NCBI RefSeq assembly: GCF_003346715.1
Contig: NZ_QQPQ01000022.1
Coordinates: 1-64,000, forward strand
Direction: 5' to 3'
Origin: Oceanispirochaeta sp. M1
GTDB lineage: Bacteria; Spirochaetota; Spirochaetia; DSM-2461
DNA: 64,000 nt
The notes beneath the pieces are model-generated. The model made no database searches. It saw nothing but the letters and a program-made list of their open reading frames with translations, and was not told the DNA's origin. This document shows positions 57,580-64,000 of the stretch, in pieces. Position 1 is the first letter of the stretch, and every line of letters begins with the position of its first letter. The translations under genes and the position numbers were made by a program.

Positions 57580-57765
57580 ATGGCAAAGAAATCTATGATC
57601 GTTAAATGTAATAGAAAACAGAAGTACAGTACCCGCGAGTATAACAGATGCAGAATCTGTGGAAGACCTCGTGGTTACATGAGAAAATTTGAAATGTGCA
57701 GAATCTGTTTTCGTAAGCTTGCTAACGAAGGTTTGATTCCCGGCGTTACAAAATCTAGCTGGTAG
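57580..57765 (+). CDS. rpsN: Small ribosomal subunit protein uS14 (zinc form)
   Basis: 61 residues, the short zinc-binding type: [10 protein letters not shown] and CRICFRKLA supply four Cys. GIPVTKSSW-type end ([11 protein letters not shown]) is intact. Confidence 0.97.
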   Translation: MAKKSMIVKCNRKQKYSTREYNRCRICGRPRGYMRKFEMCRICFRKLANEGLIPGVTKSSW

Positions 57766-57775
57766 GAGAGTATAA

Positions 57776-58174
57776 ATGAGTTGTTCAGATCCTGTAGCGG
57801 ATATGCTCACAAAAATTAGAAATGCCAGCAGGGCTAAATTTGAGAAGGTAGATATTGTACCTTCCAAGCTAAAGCTGGAAATTATTAAAATTCTTAAGAA
57901 TGAAGGATTCGTCAAGAATTTCAAGAAAGTAACATTGGATGATGAAAGTATTATCCGTGTTTTCTTGAAATATGACGATTCAGAAAATCCGATTATTCAC
58001 GGAATCCAGTCTGTTTCTACCCCTGGTAGACGAGTTTATACAGGCTACAAGGATATGCCCCGTGTATTAAACGGATTCGGTACATTGATCGTTTCCACTT
58101 CAACTGGTGTGACAACTGGCAAAAAAGCCACTGTCGGGAAAGTTGGTGGTGAGATCATTTGTAAGGTCTGGTAA
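57776..58174 (+). CDS. rpsH: Small ribosomal subunit protein uS8
   Basis: 132 residues. [29 protein letters not shown] start and [22 protein letters not shown], the central binding signature. In E. coli S8 is the repressor of the spc operon. Confidence 0.97.
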   Translation: MSCSDPVADMLTKIRNASRAKFEKVDIVPSKLKLEIIKILKNEGFVKNFKKVTLDDESIIRVFLKYDDSENPIIHGIQSVSTPGRRVYTGYKDMPRVLNGFGTLIVSTSTGVTTGKKATVGKVGGEIICKVW

Positions 58175-58186
58175 GGGGGAGAATTA

Positions 58187-58723
58187 ATGTCTCGTATCGG
58201 TTTAAAACCATTAACAGTGCCTAAAAGTGTAACTGTTTCTGTTAAAGACAATATTTTGACCGTTAAAGGTGCTAAGGGTGAGTTAACCCAGCACTTTGAG
58301 CCTGAAGTCAGCTTTGAAATCAAAGATGATGTGGCAACTGTCAGTAGAAAAGATGATTCTAAAAGAGCCAAGTCCATGCATGGACTGTACAGAAAACTTC
58401 TGGAAAACATGGTGACTGGTGTAACAACCGGTTTTTCCAAGGCTCTTATTATCAATGGTGTTGGATACAGGGCTGAACTCAAGGGCAAAAGCCTTTTGAT
58501 GAACCTGGGATTTTCAACTCAGATTGAATATGTGCTGCCTGAAGGTATCACTGCAGCCGTTGAGGGCAACAAGGTGACTGTTTCAGGTATATCCAAAGAA
58601 GTAGTCGGTCTTGCTGCCAGTGAAATCCGTGGACTTAGACCTCCCGAACCTTACAAGGGTAAGGGGATTAAATACGAAACAGAACATGTCAGACGTAAAG
58701 TCGGTAAGTCTGGTGTTAAATAG
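58187..58723 (+). CDS. rplF: Large ribosomal subunit protein uL6
   Basis: 178 residues. SRIGLKPLTVPKSVTV start and PEPYKGKGIKYETEHVRRKVGKSG end, with GVGYRAELKGKSLLMNLGFS. Two repeated domains near the sarcin-ricin loop. Confidence 0.97.
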   Translation: MSRIGLKPLTVPKSVTVSVKDNILTVKGAKGELTQHFEPEVSFEIKDDVATVSRKDDSKRAKSMHGLYRKLLENMVTGVTTGFSKALIINGVGYRAELKGKSLLMNLGFSTQIEYVLPEGITAAVEGNKVTVSGISKEVVGLAASEIRGLRPPEPYKGKGIKYETEHVRRKVGKSGVK

Positions 58724-58733
58724 GTTGTAAATT

Positions 58734-59093
58734 ATGGATAGAATTAAACAGAAGCAGTCCAAAAGACTGCAGAGAAAAAAACATGTCCGGAAGAAAATTT
58801 CCGGAACTGCTGAAAGACCCAGACTGACTGTTTTTAAGAGTAATAAAAATATCAGCCTCCAGGTAATTGATGATATTAAGGGTCACACCCTTCTTAGCGT
58901 ATCTACTCTGGAAAAAGATTATACTGCTGTTAAAATCAACCTCGAAGGCGGATCTCAGTTGGGTAAAGTCATCGGCGAAAGAATGAAAGCTGCCGGTATC
59001 ACTACTATTGTATTTGACCGTAATGGTTATATGTACCATGGTATTGTTAAAGCAATTGCAGAAGCAGCTAGAGCCGAAGGCATTCAGTTTTAA
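58734..59093 (+). CDS. rplR: Large ribosomal subunit protein uL18
   Basis: 119 residues. RKKHVRKKISGTAERPRLTVFKSNKNI and the C-terminal DRNGYMYHGIVKAIAEAARAEGIQF are diagnostic. Binds 5S rRNA with uL5. Confidence 0.97.
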   Translation: MDRIKQKQSKRLQRKKHVRKKISGTAERPRLTVFKSNKNISLQVIDDIKGHTLLSVSTLEKDYTAVKINLEGGSQLGKVIGERMKAAGITTIVFDRNGYMYHGIVKAIAEAARAEGIQF

Positions 59094-59104
59094 GAGGGTA
59101 AACA

Positions 59105-59611
59105 ATGGCGTATGATAAAAGACAAAAAGAAGAAAAAGAATTTACCGAAAAACTCATCAGACTGAATCGTGTTTCTAAAGCCGTAAAAGGTGGACGAAAA
59201 ATGTCATTCTCAGCTCTGATGGTAGTCGGAGACGGCAAAGGCCGTGTCGGTTACGGATTCGGTAAAGCAAATGATGTTGCGGAAGCTATCAGAAAGAGTG
59301 TTGAAAAAGCTAAGGGTAATCTTAGAACTATTCCTCTCAAGAAAGTAACAATTCCCCATGAAATCCTGGGTGAATTTAAAAGTGCTTCCGTTCTGCTGAA
59401 ACCTGCTGCACCCGGTACCGGTATTATTGCTGGTGGACCTGTTCGTGCAATTATGGAAGCAGCTGGTATTCATGATATTCTTGCCAAGTCTCTTGGCTCA
59501 AAGAATACAATGAATATTGTTAAGAGCGTTTTCAACGGACTGGATAATCTTTTCGATGCCAAATCTGTTGCAGCCGGTCGCGGAAAAAAAATAAACGAAC
59601 TGTGGGGTTGA
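59105..59611 (+). CDS. rpsE: Small ribosomal subunit protein uS5
   Basis: 168 residues. [37 protein letters not shown] is the dsRBD-like core, and [20 protein letters not shown] the C-terminal part. mRNA entry and decoding fidelity. The rpmD ATG follows one base after the stop. Confidence 0.97.
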   Translation: MAYDKRQKEEKEFTEKLIRLNRVSKAVKGGRKMSFSALMVVGDGKGRVGYGFGKANDVAEAIRKSVEKAKGNLRTIPLKKVTIPHEILGEFKSASVLLKPAAPGTGIIAGGPVRAIMEAAGIHDILAKSLGSKNTMNIVKSVFNGLDNLFDAKSVAAGRGKKINELWG

Positions 59612-59612
59612 T

Positions 59613-59801
59613 ATGGCGAAGACAAAAAGCATTCGCGTAAAACTTATACGCAGCACAATAGGCCGTAAACCTGAACAGAGGAAAACCGTCAAGGCTCTTG
59701 GTCTTGGTAAGCTCAACTCTGTAGTTGAAAAAGAAGCTACACCTTCTATTCTGGGAATGGTTAAGTCTATTTCCCACCTTGTTCAAGTTGAGGAGATCTA
59801 A
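59613..59801 (+). CDS. rpmD: Large ribosomal subunit protein uL30
   Basis: 62 residues: [35 protein letters not shown]. Present in this lineage though absent from many bacteria. TGATATGG overlap region gives a one-base gap to rpsE; rplO follows one base later. Confidence 0.95.
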   Translation: MAKTKSIRVKLIRSTIGRKPEQRKTVKALGLGKLNSVVEKEATPSILGMVKSISHLVQVEEI

Positions 59802-59802
59802 G

Positions 59803-60264
59803 ATGAGTAGCATTTTTGAACTCAAAGCCCCAAAGGGTGCCAATAAGAATAAAAAAGTCCTCGGTAGAGGACATGGTGCCGGTACCGGTAAAACTTCCGG
59901 TAGAGGTCACAAAGGTCAAAGATCCAGATCAGGTGGTAATGTTCGTCCCGGTTTTGAGGGTGGACAGATGCCGCTGTACAGAAGAGTTGCAGCCAGAGGA
60001 TTCTCAAACTATATGTTTAAGAAATCCTATGTTCCTGTGAACCTTTTCCTTCTGGAAAAAAACTACAGTGACGGAGAAGTTGTTTCTCTTGAAACTTTGT
60101 TGAAAAAAGGCCTGATTAAAAAGTCTGAGAAGAATATTAAGATTCTCGGAAACGGTGAACTGAGCAAAAAACTCGAAGTTCAGATTGAAAAGGTTTCTGC
60201 CGGTGCTGTTGAGAAAATCGAGAAAGCCGGTGGCAAAATAGTTAATAAGTCAGATCAGGAATAG
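59803..60264 (+). CDS. rplO: Large ribosomal subunit protein uL15
   Basis: 153 residues from ATG 59803 with AGGAG upstream; the longer reading frame through rpmD is rejected. KNKKVLGRGHGAGTGKTSGRGHKGQRSRSGGNVRPGFEGGQMPLYRR is the family signature. Confidence 0.97.
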   Translation: MSSIFELKAPKGANKNKKVLGRGHGAGTGKTSGRGHKGQRSRSGGNVRPGFEGGQMPLYRRVAARGFSNYMFKKSYVPVNLFLLEKNYSDGEVVSLETLLKKGLIKKSEKNIKILGNGELSKKLEVQIEKVSAGAVEKIEKAGGKIVNKSDQE

Positions 60265-60274
60265 TTGGTAATAT

Positions 60275-61606
60275 ATGGCTGGTAATCCACTCTACGACAT
60301 GTTTAAAGTAAAGGAACTTAGATATAAGATTTTCTTTACTCTGGGAATGCTGATAGTATTCAGACTAGGCGCAATCCTGCCCATTCCGGGTATTGATGCT
60401 TCTGCTCTCAGACTTTATTTTCTGAATCAGGCTTCAAGCGGTTCGGCAATGGGAATTACAGAATATCTGGATTTTTTTGCCGGGGGAGCGTTTAAAAACT
60501 TCTCTATTTTCATGCTTGGAATTATGCCTTATATCTCCATGTCCATCATCATGCAGCTTTTGCTGCTTGTTTTTCCCCGCTTGAAAAAGATTTCCGAGGA
60601 AGATGGCGGGAAAAAGAAGGTTCAGAAACTTATCCGTTACGGAACTGTAGCTGTCTGTATTATTCAGTCATATGCAGTAACCGTTTATGCAAGTAGAATA
60701 CCTGATGCAATCATTCCCTCCATGGTCGGTTGGAAATATACCTTTGTTGCGATGTTAACTGTAACAACCGGTACTATGTTCCTCATGTGGATTGGTGAGC
60801 AGATTAACGCCAAAGGTATTGGTAATGGTATCTCATTGCTGATCTTTGCTGGTATTGTAGCTAGAATGCCTGGTGCATTCAGTATTTTGGGAAAAGAGAT
60901 CCGCAGTGGAAATCTTAACCCTGTATTTGTAATTTTTGCTTTGCTCATGTTCGTCGGTATCATTATGCTGGTGATCTACGAACAACAGGGGCAGAGAAAA
61001 ATCCCTGTGAATTATGCAAAGAGGATTGTTGGTCGAAGGATCTATGGTGCACAGAACACCTACATCCCAATTAAGATCAACCCCAGTGGAGTAATCCCTG
61101 TAATCTTTGCTTCTTCTATTCTGACATTCCCCCTTCAGATAGCAGGGACCCTTGGAAGCAGTAGTAAAGCATGGTCGGCAGTCGCCACTTGGTTAAGACC
61201 CAATGGCGGACCCTATCTTGTTATGTATACACTGTTAATTGTCTTTTTTGCCTACTTTTATACACAGGTTTCTATGAATCCTATTGAAATTGCTCGGCAA
61301 ATAAGGGAAAATGGCGGTTCAATCCCGGGGATCCGGTCGGAGAACATGGAAGAGTATCTTACTAAGATCCTTAACCGTATTGTTTTACCCGGTTCAATGT
61401 TCCTGGCTTTGATAGCTTTAATTCCTTCTATTATTATTAACCTGTTTGGATTCCCGCAGCAGGTTGCCTACTTAATGGGAGGTACTTCGTTATTGATTAT
61501 GGTCGGAGTCGACTTGGACACAATGAGCCAGATTGAAGGTCATCTTAAGATGCACCACCATGATGGACTTGTGAAACGAGGGAAATTGAAAACTAGGAAC
61601 CTATAA
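60275..61606 (+). CDS. secY: Protein translocase subunit SecY
   Basis: 443 residues, ten predicted membrane helices. LGMLIVFRLGAILPIPGID (TM1 with plug region following), GMGIS-type GITEYLDFFAGGAFKNFSIFMLGIMPYISMSIIMQLL, and the cytosolic loop IGEQINAKGIGNGISLLIF that binds ribosomes and SecA. Forms the channel with SecE. Neither adk nor map nor infA follows; rpmJ is next. Confidence 0.97.
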   Translation: MAGNPLYDMFKVKELRYKIFFTLGMLIVFRLGAILPIPGIDASALRLYFLNQASSGSAMGITEYLDFFAGGAFKNFSIFMLGIMPYISMSIIMQLLLLVFPRLKKISEEDGGKKKVQKLIRYGTVAVCIIQSYAVTVYASRIPDAIIPSMVGWKYTFVAMLTVTTGTMFLMWIGEQINAKGIGNGISLLIFAGIVARMPGAFSILGKEIRSGNLNPVFVIFALLMFVGIIMLVIYEQQGQRKIPVNYAKRIVGRRIYGAQNTYIPIKINPSGVIPVIFASSILTFPLQIAGTLGSSSKAWSAVATWLRPNGGPYLVMYTLLIVFFAYFYTQVSMNPIEIARQIRENGGSIPGIRSENMEEYLTKILNRIVLPGSMFLALIALIPSIIINLFGFPQQVAYLMGGTSLLIMVGVDLDTMSQIEGHLKMHHHDGLVKRGKLKTRNL

Positions 61607-61616
61607 GAGGTAAATT

Positions 61617-61730
61617 ATGAAGGTTAGAGCAAGTGTTAAACCTATGTGTGATAAATGTAAGGTAATCAGGAGACGTGGTGTCCTGAGAATCATATGTGAA
61701 AATCCTAAACACAAACAGAGACAGAAGTAG
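61617..61730 (+). CDS. rpmJ: Large ribosomal subunit protein bL36
   Basis: 37 residues: [35 protein letters not shown]. The zinc form, with Cys11, Cys14, Cys27 and a His near 32. Its AGAGG lies eight bases upstream. Too short for most ORF cut-offs. Confidence 0.97.
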   Translation: MKVRASVKPMCDKCKVIRRRGVLRIICENPKHKQRQK

Positions 61731-61741
61731 GAGGTCCATAA

Positions 61742-62107
61742 GTGGCTCGTATTGCAGGTATTGATCTGCCCAACAAGCATACAGATATTGCATTGACATA
61801 TATCTTCGGTATAGGTAGAACCTCTGCTAAAGTAATCTGTGCTAAGACAGGTGTAGATCCAGAAAAAAGAATTAATGAACTTTCCGGTGAAGAAGTTAAT
61901 GAACTTCGTAAACTCATCGAGAGTGAATATAAGGTTGAAGGTCGTCTGAGATCTGAGGTTGCCTTGAATATCAAGCGCCTGATGGATATCGGATGTTACC
62001 GGGGTCTTCGTCATAGAAGAAGTCTGCCCGTTAACGGTCAGAGAACCAAGACAAACGCCCGTACCCGTAAGGGTAAGGTCAAAACCGTTGCTAAGAAAAA
62101 GAAATAG
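61742..62107 (+). CDS. rpsM: Small ribosomal subunit protein uS13
   Basis: 121 residues from GTG 61742, with AGGAGG upstream. [32 protein letters not shown] and [28 protein letters not shown] are diagnostic. 30S head, contacts uL5 and P-site tRNA. Confidence 0.97.
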   Translation: MARIAGIDLPNKHTDIALTYIFGIGRTSAKVICAKTGVDPEKRINELSGEEVNELRKLIESEYKVEGRLRSEVALNIKRLMDIGCYRGLRHRRSLPVNGQRTKTNARTRKGKVKTVAKKKK

Positions 62108-62127
62108 AACGGTTGGAGGTTTAAAAA

Positions 62128-62508
62128 TTGGCTAAGACAAAGAAAAGAAAAGAAAAGAAAAGTATTTATGAAGGTAATGTTTATATTCAGGCAACCTTCA
62201 ATAATACTATCGTTACAATTACTGATCTGAAGGGAAACGCAGTTTCCTGGAGTAGTGCTGGTTCTCTTGGGTTCAAGGGTGCTAAGAAGTCTACTCCTTA
62301 TGCAGCTCAGACCACCGCTGAAACAGCAGCCAACAGAGCCCTTGATTTTGGGCTTAAGGAAGTTAACGTATTCGTTAAAGGTCCTGGTGTTGGTAGGGAA
62401 TCTGCAATCAGGTCCCTTGGTGGACTGGGTCTTCGGGTAAAATCCATCAGGGATATTACTCCTATCCCCCATAATGGATGCCGTCCCAAAAAGAGCAGAA
62501 GAGTATAA
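62128..62508 (+). CDS. rpsK: Small ribosomal subunit protein uS11
   Basis: 126 residues from TTG 62128; GGAGG lies eight bases upstream and no nearer ATG exists in frame. [38 protein letters not shown] and [11 protein letters not shown] are diagnostic. rpsD, which follows in many bacteria, is not here. Confidence 0.97.
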   Translation: MAKTKKRKEKKSIYEGNVYIQATFNNTIVTITDLKGNAVSWSSAGSLGFKGAKKSTPYAAQTTAETAANRALDFGLKEVNVFVKGPGVGRESAIRSLGGLGLRVKSIRDITPIPHNGCRPKKSRRV

Positions 62509-62523
62509 TACTTGAAGCAGGTT

Positions 62524-62559
62524 GAACATTACCGGTTTGATTTATCAGACCGGTTGTTC
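62524..62559 (+). promoter_or_regulatory. Strong hairpin between rpsK and rpoA
   Basis: GAACA/TGTTC flanks ACCGGTTTGAT/ATCAGACCGGT, giving about 16 pairs (one G-U, a two-base bulge). No T run follows; the rpoA start is 23 bases downstream. Probably a processing, stability or modest attenuation element. Confidence 0.7.
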
Positions 62560-62582
62560 GCTTATTGTAGTAAGGAGCAGAA

Positions 62583-63623
62583 ATGGCACGTAAAAACCTA
62601 TTGAAGGGATTTAAACGACCAAAAGGAATCACCTTTGAACATGGTGAGCAGGAGTCCGGTTACGGTAAATTCATGGCTTATCCCTTTGAAAGAGGATATG
62701 GAGCAACAATCGGTAATTCATTACGTCGGATTTTGCTTTCCTCTATTCAGGGATACGCTATTACCGCCGTAAGAGTCACCAGTTACAACAAGGACGGAAA
62801 CGCCCATGTTATAACCAGTGAGTTTGAGTCCATTCCCGAAGTCGTAGAAGATACACCCGAACTGATCAGTAATTTAAAATCTCTGCAATTAAACCTTCCT
62901 GAAGATATTGAAGAGAAAACAATTCTTATCGAATGGAAAGGTGTTGGTGAAATGACAGGTGCCGATCTTGAGAAAGATGGTGTTACTGTCACTAACAAAG
63001 ACCTTAAGATTTGTACAATGATGGAAGACGCTGATCTCGAATTCGAGATCCAGATTGACCTTGGAAGGGGTTATGTTCCTTCTGAGTTGAATGAGAAATA
63101 CATTGATGTTGTGGGAACTATTCCTGTTGACTCAATCTTTTCTCCTATCAAAAAAGTACGTTACGAGGTAGAGAATACACGTGTTGGTCAGAGATCGGAT
63201 TATGATAAATTAATCCTTGAAATCTGGACAGACGGTACTATCTCTCCTGAAGACGCTCTTGCTGAGTCAGCTAAGATTGCAAAAGATCATTTCACAATTT
63301 TCATTAATTTTGATGAAGATGATGTGGTTGGTGATGATGAAGTAGACGAAGAAGAAGAAAGAGTTAAGGCTCTTCTGGATACTCCAGTTGAAGAGCTGGA
63401 ATTGTCAGTTCGTTCAAGTAATTGTCTTAAGAACGCTAACATCAAAACAATTGGTGATCTGACCAGAAGAACAGAAGAAGATATTGCAAAAACCAGAAAC
63501 TTCGGTAAAAAATCCCTGATGGAAATCAAGGAAAAACTGAAGGAATGGAATCTTTCTCTGGGCATGGTTGATTACAGTGTTTTGAAAAAAACAATTAAAC
63601 TTGAGAATAATAAGGAAGATTAG
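62583..63623 (+). CDS. rpoA: RNA polymerase alpha subunit
   Basis: 346 residues. N-terminal dimerisation domain ([31 protein letters not shown]) and C-terminal DNA- and activator-binding domain ([48 protein letters not shown]). The linker is very acidic ([18 protein letters not shown]). AAGGAG precedes the ATG. Confidence 0.98.
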   Translation: MARKNLLKGFKRPKGITFEHGEQESGYGKFMAYPFERGYGATIGNSLRRILLSSIQGYAITAVRVTSYNKDGNAHVITSEFESIPEVVEDTPELISNLKSLQLNLPEDIEEKTILIEWKGVGEMTGADLEKDGVTVTNKDLKICTMMEDADLEFEIQIDLGRGYVPSELNEKYIDVVGTIPVDSIFSPIKKVRYEVENTRVGQRSDYDKLILEIWTDGTISPEDALAESAKIAKDHFTIFINFDEDDVVGDDEVDEEEERVKALLDTPVEELELSVRSSNCLKNANIKTIGDLTRRTEEDIAKTRNFGKKSLMEIKEKLKEWNLSLGMVDYSVLKKTIKLENNKED

Positions 63624-63625
63624 TC

Positions 63626-64000
63626 ATGCATAACAGAGTTGGTTTTAATAGGCTCGGCCGTAAAGCCAGTCATAGAAAAGCACTTCGCAGAAACATGGTC
63701 ACTTCTCTTTTTAAACATGAGAGAATTCAGACCACTAAAACGAAAGCACTTGAAATCAGAAAAACTGCTGAGAAGATGATTACCAGAGCCAAAGAAGACT
63801 CTGTACACAATCGTCGTATCGTAGCAAAGAATATCAAAGATAAGGATATTCTTAACAAACTGTTCACCGAAATAGCACCCCGCTTTACTGAAAGACCCGG
63901 TGGATATACAAGAATTCTGAAGATGGGATTCCGAAAGGGTGACGCTGCAGAAATGGTTCTACTGGAACTTGTTGAGAAAGCAGACGCTCCTGTTGAGAAA
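63626..64000 (+). CDS. rplQ: Large ribosomal subunit protein bL17 (3' partial)
   Basis: 125 residues are visible and the frame is still open at the window end. [44 protein letters not shown] is diagnostic. Starts two bases after rpoA. Confidence 0.96.
   Translation, partial: MHNRVGFNRLGRKASHRKALRRNMVTSLFKHERIQTTKTKALEIRKTAEKMITRAKEDSVHNRRIVAKNIKDKDILNKLFTEIAPRFTERPGGYTRILKMGFRKGDAAEMVLLELVEKADAPVEK

Overview
The window reads as a chromosomal segment of a free-living spirochaete (Spirochaetales-like). Reasons: a cluster I RpoB sequence with Asn at the position of E. coli Ser531 (the residue linked to natural rifampicin resistance in spirochaetes), an EF-Tu gene in the str/S10 cluster without fusA beside it, no rpsD between rpsK and rpoA, lipoproteins with loose lipoboxes, FecR/PEGA and LVIVD-repeat envelope proteins, and a BMP-family (PnrA/BmpA-like) ABC importer. 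Genus assignment is inference.

Layout. 1-5375: two overlapping envelope genes, an Ig-like protein (5' cut by the window) with a C-terminal membrane anchor, and a 1310-residue anchored protein with a 42-bp repeat-encoded Pro/Glu stalk and an LVIVD beta-propeller. 5377-12193: a DUF3783-like gene, clpB, a large protein carrying an HPr-like phosphocarrier domain, a calcineurin-type phosphoesterase, and NADH pyrophosphatase/deNADding enzyme nudC. 12211-19882 (minus): a four-gene overlapping operon running from a Cache-HAMP adenylate cyclase with a large cytosolic N-terminal part, through a FecR/fibronectin-like protein, to two outer-membrane beta-barrel candidates. 20173-24876 (plus): three chained lipoprotein genes ending at a strong terminator. 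24977-29599: argH, a FecR-PEGA-coiled-coil protein, a small unknown protein, and a Na/Pi cotransporter with a PhoU tail. 29775-34251 (minus): a complete BMP-type nucleoside-like ABC importer, divergent from 34430-37068 (plus), a long PRPP synthetase and an FGGY sugar kinase.

37154 to the end is one long informational block on the plus strand: tRNA-Thr, rpmG, tRNA-Trp, secE, nusG, rplKAJL, rpoBC, then rpsL-rpsG-tuf, then the S10-spc-alpha cluster rpsJ to rplQ (cut by the window end), including secY and rpoA. Most junctions are tight. The exceptions are structured spacers that look regulatory: an L1-site mimic before rplK, hairpins before secE, rplL, rpoB and rpoA, an inverted repeat laid over the rpsL promoter, a 379-base structured region before tuf, and a perfect intrinsic terminator between tuf and rpsJ.

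The most unusual material is the cyclase/FecR/outer-membrane operon, the HPr-like fusion protein, the stalk-propeller protein whose repeats drift almost only at synonymous sites, and the tuf leader with competing helices and a 20-codon mini-ORF.
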